Source: Dendrolimus kikuchii
Lineage: Eukaryota > Arthropoda > Insecta > Lepidoptera > Lasiocampidae
Direction: 5' to 3'
DNA length: 64,000 nt
NCBI GenBank assembly: GCA_019925095.2
Contig: CM034391.1
Span: forward strand, 7,964,551-8,028,550
Part shown: in pieces, positions 35,126 through 45,859 of the stretch
How positions within the stretch are numbered: position 1 is the stretch's first letter
Layout: each line of letters begins with the position of its first letter
The notes under the pieces: model-generated
What the model saw: the letters and a program-made list of their open reading frames with translations, nothing else
Told to the model about the DNA's origin: nothing
Database searches by the model: none
Translations under genes and position numbers: made by a program

Positions 35126-36439
35126 TTGGGTTTAATTATAAAAATATTCTCTGTTTTATATATGTTTTTGAAAGCACACATATGTGCAATAAACTGAATG
35201 AACCGATTATGGTATATTCCGCTTCATTTTACAATTATTAATATGCTGAGAACTGGCCCAATTTCTGTGAAAAATGTATGCATGTCCCTGTTGTCGGAAA
35301 ATACACTAAGTTTCACGCCAATCGATTCATTCCCAAGGTCATGAAGAAGGGACAAACAATCGTACAAATGCACAATCAACGCTTTTATATAAAAATGGAT
35401 ATTAGTGTTACTAAAGTGTTAACTAAATCATTATTATAAAAGTACTTGCCGTGCCGTGGTACTCATTAACATACTAATTTAATATGCTTATAGTATGTGT
35501 TAAAATTTCCGTTTAAGATTATTGAAGCACTGGCGATTTTTGTAAAAGTATTTTTAAATACTTTACTTACTTTTCTATATCTATTGTTTTTTCATTCCTT
35601 CAGCGAATACGTGAATTGCATGTGGCTTAGCGTAATCTATTATTTTCTCTCCCTTAGTACAGCTATCTAATTTGTGACTCTATGTGAAACATAAATCCCA
35701 CAGTATATATAAATAAATACAATAGTTAAAATTAAGCAAACATACTGTAAATAGGTACATACTCTAAATAAAACCTGTTTTTGTAAGAGTTGTTTCAATG
35801 AAACCCACTAACTTTACATATAGAACATTTCCCACGACGCCTTTCGCGGTTCATGCAATATTCAAAAGTTCCAAACCTATCTAGAAAGTATTGATAGCAA
35901 CAATTTTCTGAATGAAAACGTGATTCGATTGGAAATTTCAAATTCATGAATTGCCGTTAAAGTTACCACTTTTCTTCTTTTAAGGAAAATTTGTGTTATA
36001 TTTTAGTACGTTTCGTTTCGCGCTGCGTGCCGTGGTACGCTCGTACCGAGAGCGATGCGAACCGCGACTGAGTACTGTACAAGTGTACAGTGAGCAACAG
36101 TCAGTATTGGACACTGACCGCCACGCCAAGCACTTTTCTCCGCTTATGTAACCTCAGCAATATACCTTATCGGCAACGTCATATTAACAACAATTGGACG
36201 ACATGTTTGGTGGTATGCTACGCAATCCATGCGACAATGCGGAAGTATCTCTGTCTGGTAGGCTTTCACAGAAAAACTATTGGACTGTTTCTACTGAAGT
36301 TCGGTACATACGAGTATATAGCCTCAATGCTTCCATGAGTTAGGACAGGACAGTTTCCGAGATAAAATTATATAAATCGTTTGGGATGAATAGCGCCTAC
36401 ATAAAAATTTAACGCAATGTAACCTGTGTGGATTTATTT
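35126..36439. other. Spacer with a GC-rich patch
   Basis: No gene is supported. Positions 36010-36085 are GC-rich (GCGCTGCGTGCCGTGGTACG and a facing CGTACC) and are followed by an 82-codon frame without a recognisable domain. It could be a decayed LTR or promoter. Confidence 0.35.
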
Positions 36440-36740
36440 ATTGCGAAACTGAAAAACAGGCAGACGTTAAAACTAATGAAAAGTGGTTACCATCGCCTTT
36501 GCAACACCAGAGGCGAAGCCAACGCGTTTCCAGCCTTTAGAATGGGATAGAATAGGAGAAAGAGTAAGAGATAAGACGGACAGGATAAAATAGGTGGGAT
36601 ACAAAAATCAAACATGAGGAATGAGATAGGGCAATGGAATAGGAGGGAGAAGTAGGCTATTAGAACTCACACTCATCGCATAAGACACGATTAGCTCAAG
36701 GCTAAACGTTTCATGTGATATTATGTGCTGCTAGCTCTCT
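36440..36740 (-). repeat. Family E repeat, minus strand, uninterrupted
   Basis: Read in reverse it runs GAAACGTTTAGCCTTGAGC, then the C/T-rich middle CCTATTCTATCCCATTC, then AACGCGTTGGCTTCGCC and GGTGTTGCAAAGGCGATGG, to the GTCTGCCTGTTTTTCAG end. This uncut copy shows that the pieces scattered over 20985-22497 were once one element. Confidence 0.65.
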
Positions 36741-36984
36741 AAATAAATAAAGGTTAGTCATCAGGGATTGACGCGCGGCAAAGTTTCGGGAAAAACCCTA
36801 TTACTGCATAATAATATCAGCTCCCAAACGTCGCACGAGTTCGGGTTTCTCCATTTTTTACGAGACTGGACAGACTGCAAGAAGCGGAATACAAACCAAC
36901 ATAGGCTAAAAATATGCGGTCTTATGCATATTTAGTTACAGTAAGTTTATAGGATTCTTTAAGGTTTATAATTAAAAAAAATAA

Positions 36985-37215
36985 CAAAACCGACTTCGCA
37001 TTAAACCCCAAAAATAAATATTAAACCGACTTCTTTCTACAACTTCTTAAAGTCGCTGCCAAGTAAAACATAAAAGAACAACAACAAATGTACAAAATAT
37101 AGTATTTTTTTTATGTTTTATTTGACACCGACTTCAAAATGTTGTAGAAAGTAGTCGGTAAAATATTTATTGTTTAGTTTTTAGTAGCGCAAATATGTCA
37201 ATAGCTTTAGAAATA
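36985..37215. repeat. CCGACTTC repeat, truncated copy
   Basis: It carries AAAACCGACTTC, then ACCGACTTCTTTCTACAAC, then GACACCGACTTCAAAATGTT and GCAAATATGTCAATAGCTTT, all shared with 2058-2260. The long internal units of that copy are missing. Confidence 0.6.
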
Positions 37216-37431
37216 AAATATTGCTACAACTCAGGTCCCGACAAAAACAAAATCCACCTGCAGCTATGAAACAAAGAACATTTATTACCCGTCGGCATTT
37301 GAACTAATAACATTGTAATTCTTTTATGATCGTCTTATTTTGTTTACTTATTGGCATACGGCGTATTGTTGTATTCATTAGCCATCATTAGCCATTAGTA
37401 ATCATTTTATTAGTCATTCATAATCATTAGC

Positions 37432-37690
37432 CAGGTGTTACGGATTGTAAAGTAAAAGCTGATTCTAGGAAATTCGGTTCACTGCCGGGCGGACATATTG
37501 CATTTGTGCAGTATAAAACAATGACCTGATAGAGGGGGGGGGGGGCAGTCGACCGAGAACCATGAGCGAAGCGAGACGTGTGAACTACAATCGGGAACCT
37601 AATAAGTAACAGGCTTTGCGCATTTTATTGAATTACGACCTTCTGCATTACGTTTGGACTGGTTGTGTTCGGTTATATTTGAAGGGTTTT
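37432..37690 (+). repeat. LTR-like repeat, copy 2
   Basis: This is the partner of 27244-27540. It has GCCAGGTGTTACGGATT, a TATA-like box at 37512-37518, then a run of 13 G (about 37534-37546), CAGTCGACCGAG and GGCTTTGCGC. The two copies lie 10 kb apart in the same orientation, but nothing between them looks like gag or pol, so they are more likely independent solo copies than one element. Confidence 0.5.
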
Positions 37691-37996
37691 TTACAAAAAC
37701 TACGTAACTAACAATTTTAAGGTTCTCTTTTTAATAATGGCAATATGATCTATGGAAAAAGTTACACTAGACAGTTTAATTCGATTTTACAAAAACAGCA
37801 TAATTAACACAAAATCACACTGTAAAAAAACACATATTTTACAAAATCTACACAACTGCGTGCAAATTTTACAAAAAAGAGGTATCTGAACGCAGTTATG
37901 TAGTTTTTGTGAAAAAATAAAACGTCAGTCACAAACATCCATCACCTTTTGAAGTGAAAAGTACCACTCTTGACATGGGTAAATCTATAGCTTCTT

Positions 37997-39506
37997 TATA
38001 CAGGAATTTTAAGTAGTGGGGTGGTGAAGTGGGGAGGGAGGGCATACTTACCTTTACTACAACCCCTAAGGTCCGGAGATCTTGAAATATTTTTTTTTTA
38101 ATAAACATAACCTCACTTATTTTCACTGATTTTTTCGCTAATGTTGCACTTCTATTATAGGTCCGAAATTGAAAAATCCTTTCAAAGTTCAAAAAAAAGC
38201 CAGTAATCAACATAAAAAGAGCCAAAATAACCCAAAAACCAACTTAATTGGATAAAAATGAAGAAAAAACACAATAGAGCACATTTATATACACTACAAG
38301 AGTAACCATTCAAAATGGCGACCAATAAAGACGATATTTTTTTTTTACGTAATCGCATTAATTTATATTTAACCAATATTTAAAAAAAATTCAACAGTGT
38401 ATTTAATAATAAAATTGATATCATTAATATATTGATTCATTGTCATATTAAAAGCCAACTTGCTAGTCGTCCACTAAATTGATAAATAAAACAAATGTTT
38501 CATATGAGACTTTCAAGGCGTCCTAACTGTCTGTGTGTACAAAAAAAATAGTAAATGGTTACAGTCGGTTCTGGCACTCGGCGGCCGCTGCCGCGGCACG
38601 CTCGCTTCGCTCGCTCGGCTCGTGCGCTTTGGTCTGAATATCACCTAACATAACCGACTGTTTGTGTATAAAATAAATAGTAAATGGTTACCAGTCGGTT
38701 CTGGCACTCGCCGGCCGCTGCCGCGGCACGCTCGCTTCGCTCGCTCGGCTCGTGCGCTTTGGTCTGAATATCACTTAACATAACCGACTGTTTGTGTATA
38801 AAACAAATAGTAAATTGTAATTATTATAAAACACTGCACAAGTCATCGTAAAATCAAAAATTAACAGAAGAAAGCACATTCACTCAACTACTAGAGAAAA
38901 GGAATAAAATGGCGGCAATAAAAGGGGGCAATAAAGGGGGCAAACAAAAATATTTATCAATATTTTTTTTTCATAGAAATATATCGATTTCCGAAAATTA
39001 TATAAAACAATATATTAATTAATTCTAAATCTTGAGCTACAAGATTTCGAATTTCTTAATTACAAATCGATAAGTATTAATGACATATCGATTAATTTAT
39101 TTTTATAATCACACCTTGTTAGCCAAGCCATTAAAAACAAAAGTGACACTAAAAACTGTCACTTTTTAATCAATCGATTATATATGTCTAGCATGAATTT
39201 GTATTTATGCGTCAATTAAATTTGAAACTTTATTTCTACATTAAAAAACAGTTTTAGTGTTACAAAAAGTTCTAGTGGTTATATGTAATTCATGAGTACA
39301 TTCATAAACAATTCGTGAGTACATTCATAAACTCAAATCACGGTTTGTTATTATCAAAAGTGGCACAATTTTACAACAAAAATAAGTGAGGTTATGTTTA
39401 TAAACTAAAAAAAATTTAAAACCTCCGGACCTTAGGGGTTGTCGTAGGGGTAAGTATACCTCCCCCCTATTCACTACGCCCACCCACAACTTAACATTTG
39501 TGTATT
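37997..39506. mobile_element. Non-autonomous DNA transposon, 1510 bp, 8 bp target duplication
   Basis: The flanks AGCTTCTT (37989-37996) and AGATTCTT (39507-39514) match at 7 of 8 bases. The ends are long inverted repeats (over 100 bp, imperfect). The left runs AATTTTAAGTAGTGGGG, a G-rich stretch, CATACTTACC, then CAACCCCTAAGGTCCGGAG and ATAAACATAACCTCACTTAT; the right, in reverse, has AATGTTAAGTTGTGGG, TATACTTACC and the same last two phrases. The inside has no transposase, and a GC-rich unit of about 129 bp is repeated at 38551-38679 and 38680-38809. It shares termini and interior with 49311-50634 and termini with 59735-60038. An 8 bp duplication fits hAT, P or Merlin; I cannot choose. Confidence 0.75.
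38551..38809 (+). repeat. Tandem pair of 129 bp GC-rich units
   Basis: Each unit runs from GTAAATGGTTA through CAGTCGGTTCTGGCACTCG, a GGCCGCTGCCGCGGCACGC core, CTCGCTTCGCTCGCTCGGC and TCGTGCGCTTTGGTCTGAA to ACCGACTGTTTGTGTATAAA. The two units are almost identical. The core also occurs, as an inverted pair, at 49668-49802. Confidence 0.88.
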
Positions 39507-39964
39507 AGATTCTTAAGTAGCAGCGATCCAAATGTAATCCGACACTGAACCAGCTCACATTCCGATAAAAAAGCACCGTTTTCTTGGAATAGACCACCAC
39601 AGCCCAAAAGGTGGCGCTGTGGCCGCTTAAGTTTCGTGGCCGCAATTTCAATTCACCAACAAAGGCATCGTCGTCATAGTAGTGCGAACGAAATTTCGCT
39701 GGCATAGCCAGTTATACATAAATTATGTTGTAAAAGTGTTTCAATATTTTAAAGAAATAATAGGTCTCTAATCTAAAATAAATAATATCTGTAACAAAAC
39801 AAGCGATATTATATCCCTTTAAGTACTCTGACAAGTCCACAAGGTGCATACTGTTGCCAACTTAGCGCTTTCAGTGCTAGATTTTCATCTCTATGAACAC
39901 CGAAAGTAATTATTCAACGCTTAGGACCTTATTTAGAGCTTTTTTAAAATCTACAACTCTTCAA

Positions 39965-40649
39965 TGAAATCTATACTAATATTATAAAGCTGAAGAGTTT
40001 GTTTGTTTGATTAAACGCGCTAATCTCAGGAACCGCGGGTCCGATTTGAAAAATTATTTCAGTGTGGAATAGTACATTTATCGAGGAAGGCTATATTATA
40101 TTTTCAAAAAAAATTAGGAATCCTTACTAAAAGTCCAATAATGTAACCTAAGGTGTAGTAAAAAAATGACCCGAAAAAATCCTTACACGGCGTGCGCTGC
40201 GAAAACTATTGATTTAGAACAAAACAATGTACTACCACTTTGCAGAACATATAATTGTCTACAAAAAATAACGCGTAACCATATGTCTTACTATTGTAGT
40301 TATCTCACAATAAGTGTTTTCTTTTATTTTTTTGAATAATTAAAATGCCGTTGCTTCAAAAACTCTTTATTTTGTACCTTGGTATTAATTCTTATCAAAA
40401 TAAATTACTCCATATTTAAGACGAATTTATACTTAATATTGTTTGATTGAACGCGCTAATCTCAGGAACCACTGGTCTGATTTGAAAAATTATTTCAGTG
40501 TTGGATATCCCATTTATCAAGGAAGGCTATAGGCTATATATCATCACGCTAATACCAATAGGAGCGGAGCACCAATGAAGAATGTTTCAAAATCGGAGGG
40601 TTTTGAAAGCAGATTCCACACGGACGTCGCGGGCACAGTTAGTATCGAC
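39965..40649. repeat. Two Helitron-like (Lep1-type) non-autonomous repeats
   Basis: The first begins CTATACTAATATTATAAAG (near 39972), then GAGTTTGTTTGTTTG and CGCGCTAATCTCAGGAACC, CGATTTGAAAAATTATTTCA and TTTATCGAGGAAGGCTATA. The second (about 40440-40649) starts within the same module and continues GGCTATATATCATCACGCTA, CCAATAGGAGCGGAGCACC and ends GTCGCGGGCACAGTTAGTA, where the usual CTAG end has become TTAG. These phrases are familiar from lepidopteran Helitron-like repeats. They have no coding capacity. Confidence 0.7.
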
Positions 40650-40941
40650 ATATATCTGAATACTATTGTCAAAAGACAAGCATTAATAATAAAGTAATTT
40701 ATTTATTCTTATTACTTTATTTCTAGGGCTTTTTCCAAACTCATGCCAACTAGCGCTTTTTAAGATTTGACATAGCACGTTTTCCCCGAAGAGAGTTGGC
40801 AACACAAAAGCTGCGTCCGATGCGTCCAAAGCTGGCAGCCGCAGCTGATGCACGTGTTCCATAATGTGAAGGCACCTTAACTCTATGTTATATCAGATTA
40901 GTGTTTTCTACTTAAGATCAATAAAATTAAGATGTTGGTTA

Positions 40942-41073
40942 TGTAATGTATGTAAATTGTGGGTAGTTTTGTATTTTACAAAGAAGTCTAATAAAACAAT
41001 GGCGGCGGTAATAAGACTGTTTATTAGACTTCTTTGTAAAATACAAAACTACCCACAATTTACATACATTACA
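40942..41073. repeat. Perfect 54 bp inverted repeat with 24 nt loop
   Basis: The arms 40942-40995 and 41020-41073 are reverse complements without a single mismatch (outer ends TGTAATGTATG and CATACATTACA; inner ends AGTCTAATAAA and TTTATTAGACT). The loop contains CAATGGCGGCGGTAATAAG. Transcribed RNA would fold into a fully paired 54 bp hairpin. I found no target duplication and no transposon termini. Confidence 0.92.
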
Positions 41074-42144
41074 CGGCGATTTTCACGCATTGTTTGGAGA
41101 AACACACAGGCAAACTAATATTCTAAGCTGTCTTTTCGGAAGCTGCTGGTTTAAATTGTTCCCCTTTTATTTTTCCTTTTTAAAGTCATTCTACTGACTC
41201 GGCCCCTCTAGAAACATATTACATAAAGCCAATATTACATTGTTCATTTGTGGCTTTCTATTTTGATGATTCAACCAAAGTGATCCATGTAATCATAAAC
41301 TCAAAACGTTTAATGTTATTGAATATCGTCGTGTCCTTCAGTTCTGTGCTTTTCGACCAAATTGATTCAATATGGCTGATCCGTCTAACATCAGCATTAT
41401 AAACTGTAATTAAATCAAGTATAATTATTTATGTTGTAATGGTTTGTCACATAGATTATCTCGATGCTTTCCTTCACCCTTAAAATGTGGTAATTGTGAC
41501 AATATGCTCATTTAGATCAAAAACCGTTACAAAGTGGAGCATGCATTCAGGTCTGAGATAGAACACACGTTATTTGAGACACAAGTGCGTTAATTAACAG
41601 TAAGCATTATAGATTTTATGAGATTTTCGAGGTATTTACAGACAATATTACTAAAATCTGGTATATGGTTATAGTTATTTACCGATATGAAAAATTTAAA
41701 TATTTCGATATTCTGCTAAGCGGAAATTAGTATTTGACACCAAAAACATTCTCAGCATATACACATAAATTTTTGTGCCGTACTATTATGAAATAAAATC
41801 TAATAATAAGAAACTTTTTTTATAGAGCTCTAATAAAAAAAGCCCGTTAACTTTCAGATTACGTGATCAAAGGTTTTAATAATTTATTTCTTTAAAATAT
41901 TAAATAATCTTATATAAATTGACTATTTAAGATTAATTTCTATAGTTTTACATTAAATTATTAAGAAAAGGACGCGTCCCATAATGTGTGGGCACCTTTA
42001 CAATGTGCACACTTCAATGGTTTCTCTATCTTGTAAGCCACACCTCTCAGCCTCGTCCGTCAGCCGTGACTTATAATATATACACATTGCTTTAAATTCT
42101 CTTTATAAAGAAAATCTATAGTAGTCTATGGAAAGAACTACACT
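41074..42144. other. AT-rich spacer, nothing recognised
   Basis: No gene or repeat is supported before the first family D copy. Confidence 0.4.
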
Positions 42145-42158
42145 GGAAAGAAGTAAGA

Positions 42159-42425
42159 GTTTTTGGCAGGAACTGAAAGGAGATGGTGTGCTGTGCAGTT
42201 TAGTTTTCTAAAAATGTGTAAAATTACTCTAAAATGAACAATAGTTGTAGGATATTGATAGTTTTTGAGTAGTAATTATGTGTTTTTGTGAGAAATGTGA
42301 ACTGTATAGTCAAATGTGGCCTCTCGAGTTTTCACAAGAACTCCGTTGAATGGTGTGCATTGTAGCCTACAATACAACTGCGCCTGGCTTAAAGGCCTAG
42401 TTGCCAAGCCGTAAACATAAAAAAA
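42159..42425 (+). mobile_element. Short retroposon family D, poly-A copy
   Basis: A perfect 14 bp duplication GGAAAGAAGTAAGA flanks it (42145-42158 and 42426-42439). The element begins GTTTTTGGCAGGAACTGAAA and ends TTAAAGGCCTAGTTGCCAAG followed by CCGTAAACATAAAAAAA. Duplication length and A-rich tail mean it was copied through RNA by LINE machinery. I see no clear tRNA-type A and B boxes and no frame, so it is either a SINE with an unusual head or a retrocopied non-coding RNA. Confidence 0.82.
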
Positions 42426-42453
42426 GGAAAGAAGTAAGATAAGTATAATTTTA

Positions 42454-42730
42454 GAGTTATTTGGCGGGAATTGAAAGGGAACGTCATGCTGTGCAGTTTT
42501 ATTTTCTAAAAATGTGTAACATTACTCTAAAATTAATAATAGTTGTAGGATATTGATAGTTTTGAGTAGCAATTATGTGTTTTTGCGAGAAATGTGAACT
42601 ATATAGCCAAATGTGGCCTTTCAAGTTTTCACAAGAACTCCGTTGAATGACGTCGATTGTAGCCTACAATACAACGGCGCCTGGCTTAAAGGCCTAGTTG
42701 CCAAGCCTTATATATTTAAAAAAAAAAAGT
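42454..42730 (+). mobile_element. Short retroposon family D, second copy, next to the RNF4-like gene
   Basis: It runs from GAGTTATTTGGCGGGAATTG through TGTAGGATATTGATAG and CACAAGAACTCCGTTGAA to GGCTTAAAGGCCTAGTTGCC and an A-run ending near 42730. No convincing target duplication is visible. It ends about 95 bp before the start codon of the ubiquitin ligase gene, so it probably overlaps its promoter or 5' leader. Confidence 0.8.
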
Positions 42731-42823
42731 TTAAAGAACGAACAAAGTAAACGTTTCATTTTGTATATTTTTATAGTATTATAAATCTAGTAGTTTTAAA
42801 ATTTTGAAGTACCTGTCCAGAAA

Positions 42824-44611
42824 ATGCCTAGAAAACCTGACGACTGTGAAAAGAATGAGAAAAAGCAAAATAAAAAACCACGAAAGAAAGCCATGAAGGC
42901 TAGAAGCGGCACAACGGATCAAATACAAATCTCAAAACAATTATTAGCTAAAAAAATCTCTGCACCAAAAGCCCATAGGAAGAACAATACTTCAAAAACA
43001 TTAGAGAACGGAAAGCCGATGCCTTCTTTGGCTGAGTTGGAAAGAATGTATGAAGATTCTGATAACGAGAATACTGAAGGTACGGAAAACGAATCTAAAA
43101 CTCTTGCTGAAGCTTCTAATGTTAACACTACACCTAAACTTTTGTCTTCAAGTATATTACAAGAAATTAGTTTGCGACTTATGGACAAAATTTCTAAAAT
43201 GTTGAACCCAACTAAAGTACTGGATGAGCTGCCCCCACCGCCTGTAATGAAACCCAAAAAAAGGAAAAAACCTGAAGAACATTACATAGTTGGCTGTAAA
43301 GACAGGCCTCAGGTTATTAAAAAACCAACAACAATGTTCTGCAAAGGTAGTGGTGATTATGGAGTAGATAGAAGTGCACACATTGAAGATGATGAAATAC
43401 CAAAGAAAAGAGCTAAAAAATCAAAAACAGCAAATGTGTGTAAATCACTCTTTAATGCTAAAAATGATGAAATTGCAGAGATGTTAAAAGACAGTGCTGG
43501 AAATATAAGTGATAGCAGTGTATCAAGTGCAGAAACAGTTTCTTATGATTGTAGTAACTGTTCTCCTCAAAGCATCAGACCACCATCCTTTTCACCATTG
43601 CCAAGTACTTCAAGAGATGACAACATTATCAACCAAAATGAAAAAATGTTCAATGAGAGCTTCACAATAAATAAAACATGTAACACAAATAATTCAATAG
43701 ATCTCCAAAATGGTGATAATACAGAACTTGTGACTGAAGATATAGAAATAATTGAGGTGCCCATTGAAACTATAGTGCTAGATGATGAGTTACCTAAGAA
43801 ATTTGTACAACAGTATTCAGAAAATGATTCTAGTAACCATGTAAAAATAGTAGAACCAATTAATAAAATTAATACAGAAAATGAAAGTCCAATTGTTATT
43901 GATGATTATTCTAATTTAAGAATTGATATTACTTGTGATGATGATATTATTGAGATAATTGATGTTGATGATATAATAACAGCAAATAAATCAATCATAC
44001 AAAAATATGAAAAGAAAAAATTAATTGGCACAGTAAAAACTGCTGATAAGATTTTAAATGTAAATGAAATGCAGGAAAATAAGAAAGATAGAAATCCTCA
44101 AATAGTACCAAATAACATTTCTACACCAAGTAATGCTACAAAAGTAAATGTAAATGTTGCTGAAACTGTTGATTTAACTACCCCACAGAATAAACAATTG
44201 GCAGTAAATACCAATCATTGTAACCAAAATCAAAACATTAGTTTAACTAGTTCAAGTAATATATCAGAAATTGATAGAGTTTCAATAGAGTTTCCTCTTG
44301 GTTACAATGCAACAAGTACACCATGCAACATGCGAAATATAAACAAACAACCACAGCAAAGTAATAGAATGACTCCAAGTAGTAATGAAGGTTTAGTGAA
44401 TAAACACATTGATTCACCACAGGGTCACAACACACTTCGTTGCTGTCCTATTTGCATGGAGAGTATTAAAGGAAAAAACATAGCTTCCACATTGTGTGGG
44501 CATGTATTTTGTATGGAATGTATAAAGAGAAGTATTAAGTACATGGGTAAAAGGTGTCCGACATGCAGGAAGGCTTTTAGAGGTATTGGTTATCACCAGA
44601 TATTTTTGTAA
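42824..44611 (+). CDS. RNF4: RNF4/Degringolade-like SUMO-targeted E3 ubiquitin ligase
   Basis: A single uninterrupted frame of 595 residues from ATG (context AGAAAATGC) to TAA. The C-terminus is a C3HC4 RING finger: C541, C544, C558, H560, C563, C566, C578, C581, in CPICMES, CGHVFCMEC and CPTCRKAF. It closes with GYHQIFL, equivalent to the RYHPIYI end that RNF4 needs for RING dimerisation. Acidic-hydrophobic SUMO-interacting-type motifs cluster in the middle: IEIIEV (307-312), IVLDDE (317-322), PIVIDD (356-361), DIIEIIDVDD (374-383) and VDLTT (449-453). Basic nuclear-localisation-type stretches lie at 143-150 and 194-201. By family knowledge such proteins ubiquitinate SUMO-modified nuclear proteins. 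It is longer than vertebrate RNF4 (about 190 residues), with a low-complexity N-terminal half. No intron is needed. Orthology is inferred from RING and tail. Confidence 0.88.
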   Translation: MPRKPDDCEKNEKKQNKKPRKKAMKARSGTTDQIQISKQLLAKKISAPKAHRKNNTSKTLENGKPMPSLAELERMYEDSDNENTEGTENESKTLAEASNVNTTPKLLSSSILQEISLRLMDKISKMLNPTKVLDELPPPPVMKPKKRKKPEEHYIVGCKDRPQVIKKPTTMFCKGSGDYGVDRSAHIEDDEIPKKRAKKSKTANVCKSLFNAKNDEIAEMLKDSAGNISDSSVSSAETVSYDCSNCSPQSIRPPSFSPLPSTSRDDNIINQNEKMFNESFTINKTCNTNNSIDLQNGDNTELVTEDIEIIEVPIETIVLDDELPKKFVQQYSENDSSNHVKIVEPINKINTENESPIVIDDYSNLRIDITCDDDIIEIIDVDDIITANKSIIQKYEKKKLIGTVKTADKILNVNEMQENKKDRNPQIVPNNISTPSNATKVNVNVAETVDLTTPQNKQLAVNTNHCNQNQNISLTSSSNISEIDRVSIEFPLGYNATSTPCNMRNINKQPQQSNRMTPSSNEGLVNKHIDSPQGHNTLRCCPICMESIKGKNIASTLCGHVFCMECIKRSIKYMGKRCPTCRKAFRGIGYHQIFL

Positions 44612-44843
44612 AATGTTTGACACTTTACTTTTTAAAGCATTGGGAGAACTTATAACAAATTTATACACTCTTTTTAAAGTGATTGTATGTTTATTGTGCC
44701 ATGAAAAGTTATTTGAGTTCTATGTGAATATATGCAAATGTTTATGAATAAGTTTTGTAAATTACATCATCACTAGTAGTAGTATACACAACAAACAATG
44801 GCAGGCAAGCGAATCTTTATCCATACAGCCAATCCTAATGTAT

Positions 44844-44849
44844 AATAAA
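44844..44849 (+). promoter_or_regulatory. Candidate poly-A signal of the RNF4-like gene
   Basis: AATAAA stands 233 bp after the stop codon. Others follow further down, so the used site cannot be fixed from sequence alone. Confidence 0.35.
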
Positions 44850-45561
44850 TAAGTCTTCATATTGCTCAGCTGAATAGTAGGTCTTTCACTGATGCCATTC
44901 AACTAAGTTGTTGGACACATGAAAAAATAAATTCTAACAGAATTTATTTAAAACAGGTGTTAAGATATGATCTTATTATGTTACTTTTAAAATATCTTAA
45001 CATAAATTACTTTGATTACTGTTTAAACAATAATGAATGATCAATTGAATCATTTCATTTCATCATCTATGTATTAAAATTAATTTTCTGCAACTGTGAA
45101 TGATTTAGTTGTTGAAACTCCTATAATCTGTACAAATGAATAAAATTGAACTGTTCATCTGTGTTTTCAAAGTAAATGTTAAAATTTAAGTATAAATTTA
45201 TTTATAGATGGAACATATTTAGAATTTTCACATGTCTGTCTGAAAAATAAAATGGTTCAATAGTTTCTCCTGAAATTTTAGGGACTAAAATGAAAAGTTT
45301 ATTTTAAATTTTCATTTGGATATTTTGCAGGATTCAAAATACATAAATGTAATCCAATAAAGTAGCCGGTATAGCTAGTTTTAATCTTTTCTATTTACTG
45401 TCATCTTTTTATTTTTCTTTAATAAGGAACTTAAAATATGACTTGAATTAATTCAAGATATATGTAACCAAATACACAGAAATGTCATTCAGTACTGTGT
45501 GTTATTTTTATGTTGTTGTGTATCCATAGATTGGTCTATATAGGGGAAACTATACAATGAC
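44850..45561. other. AT-rich spacer, nothing recognised
   Basis: Probably 3' untranslated or intergenic sequence after the RNF4-like gene. No repeat or frame is supported. Confidence 0.4.
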
Positions 45562-45859
45562 TGGCACCCTATTATTTTAGTCAAAATATTAAAAATAAAA
45601 ACATATTTTGGAGCCATAAATGAATGGCACTTTTATTTATTATGAACATATCCGAACTTTTGCAATTTAGGGTACAAGGCTCTAAGTAGCAAAGCGAGCC
45701 GGAGCTCCTACCTTAGCCATTGTGATAATATTTTTTTATATCACCCAAAATTTACTTTATATCTCAAATAATAAATAATAGTTCCATATACTGCACCCAT
45801 GCAATGATAATTATAATATTCGATTTTTAATATATCTTTAATAAATTGACTGGGTGCCA
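45562..45859. mobile_element. Possible small inverted-repeat element
   Basis: TGGCACCC opens the stretch and GGGTGCCA closes it, with a loosely similar AT-rich continuation inside. The flanks ACAATGAC and ACAATTGT agree at 5 of 8 bases. The evidence for an insertion is thin. Confidence 0.35.

Noticed and set aside
36090..36338. 82-codon frame after a GC-rich patch, possible small gene
   Set aside because: No domain, no poly-A signal close by and no splice context. It is kept only as a spacer remark.
38551..38809. CRISPR-like direct repeats
   Set aside because: There are only two units of about 129 bp and no spacers. This is a tandem duplication inside a eukaryotic transposon.
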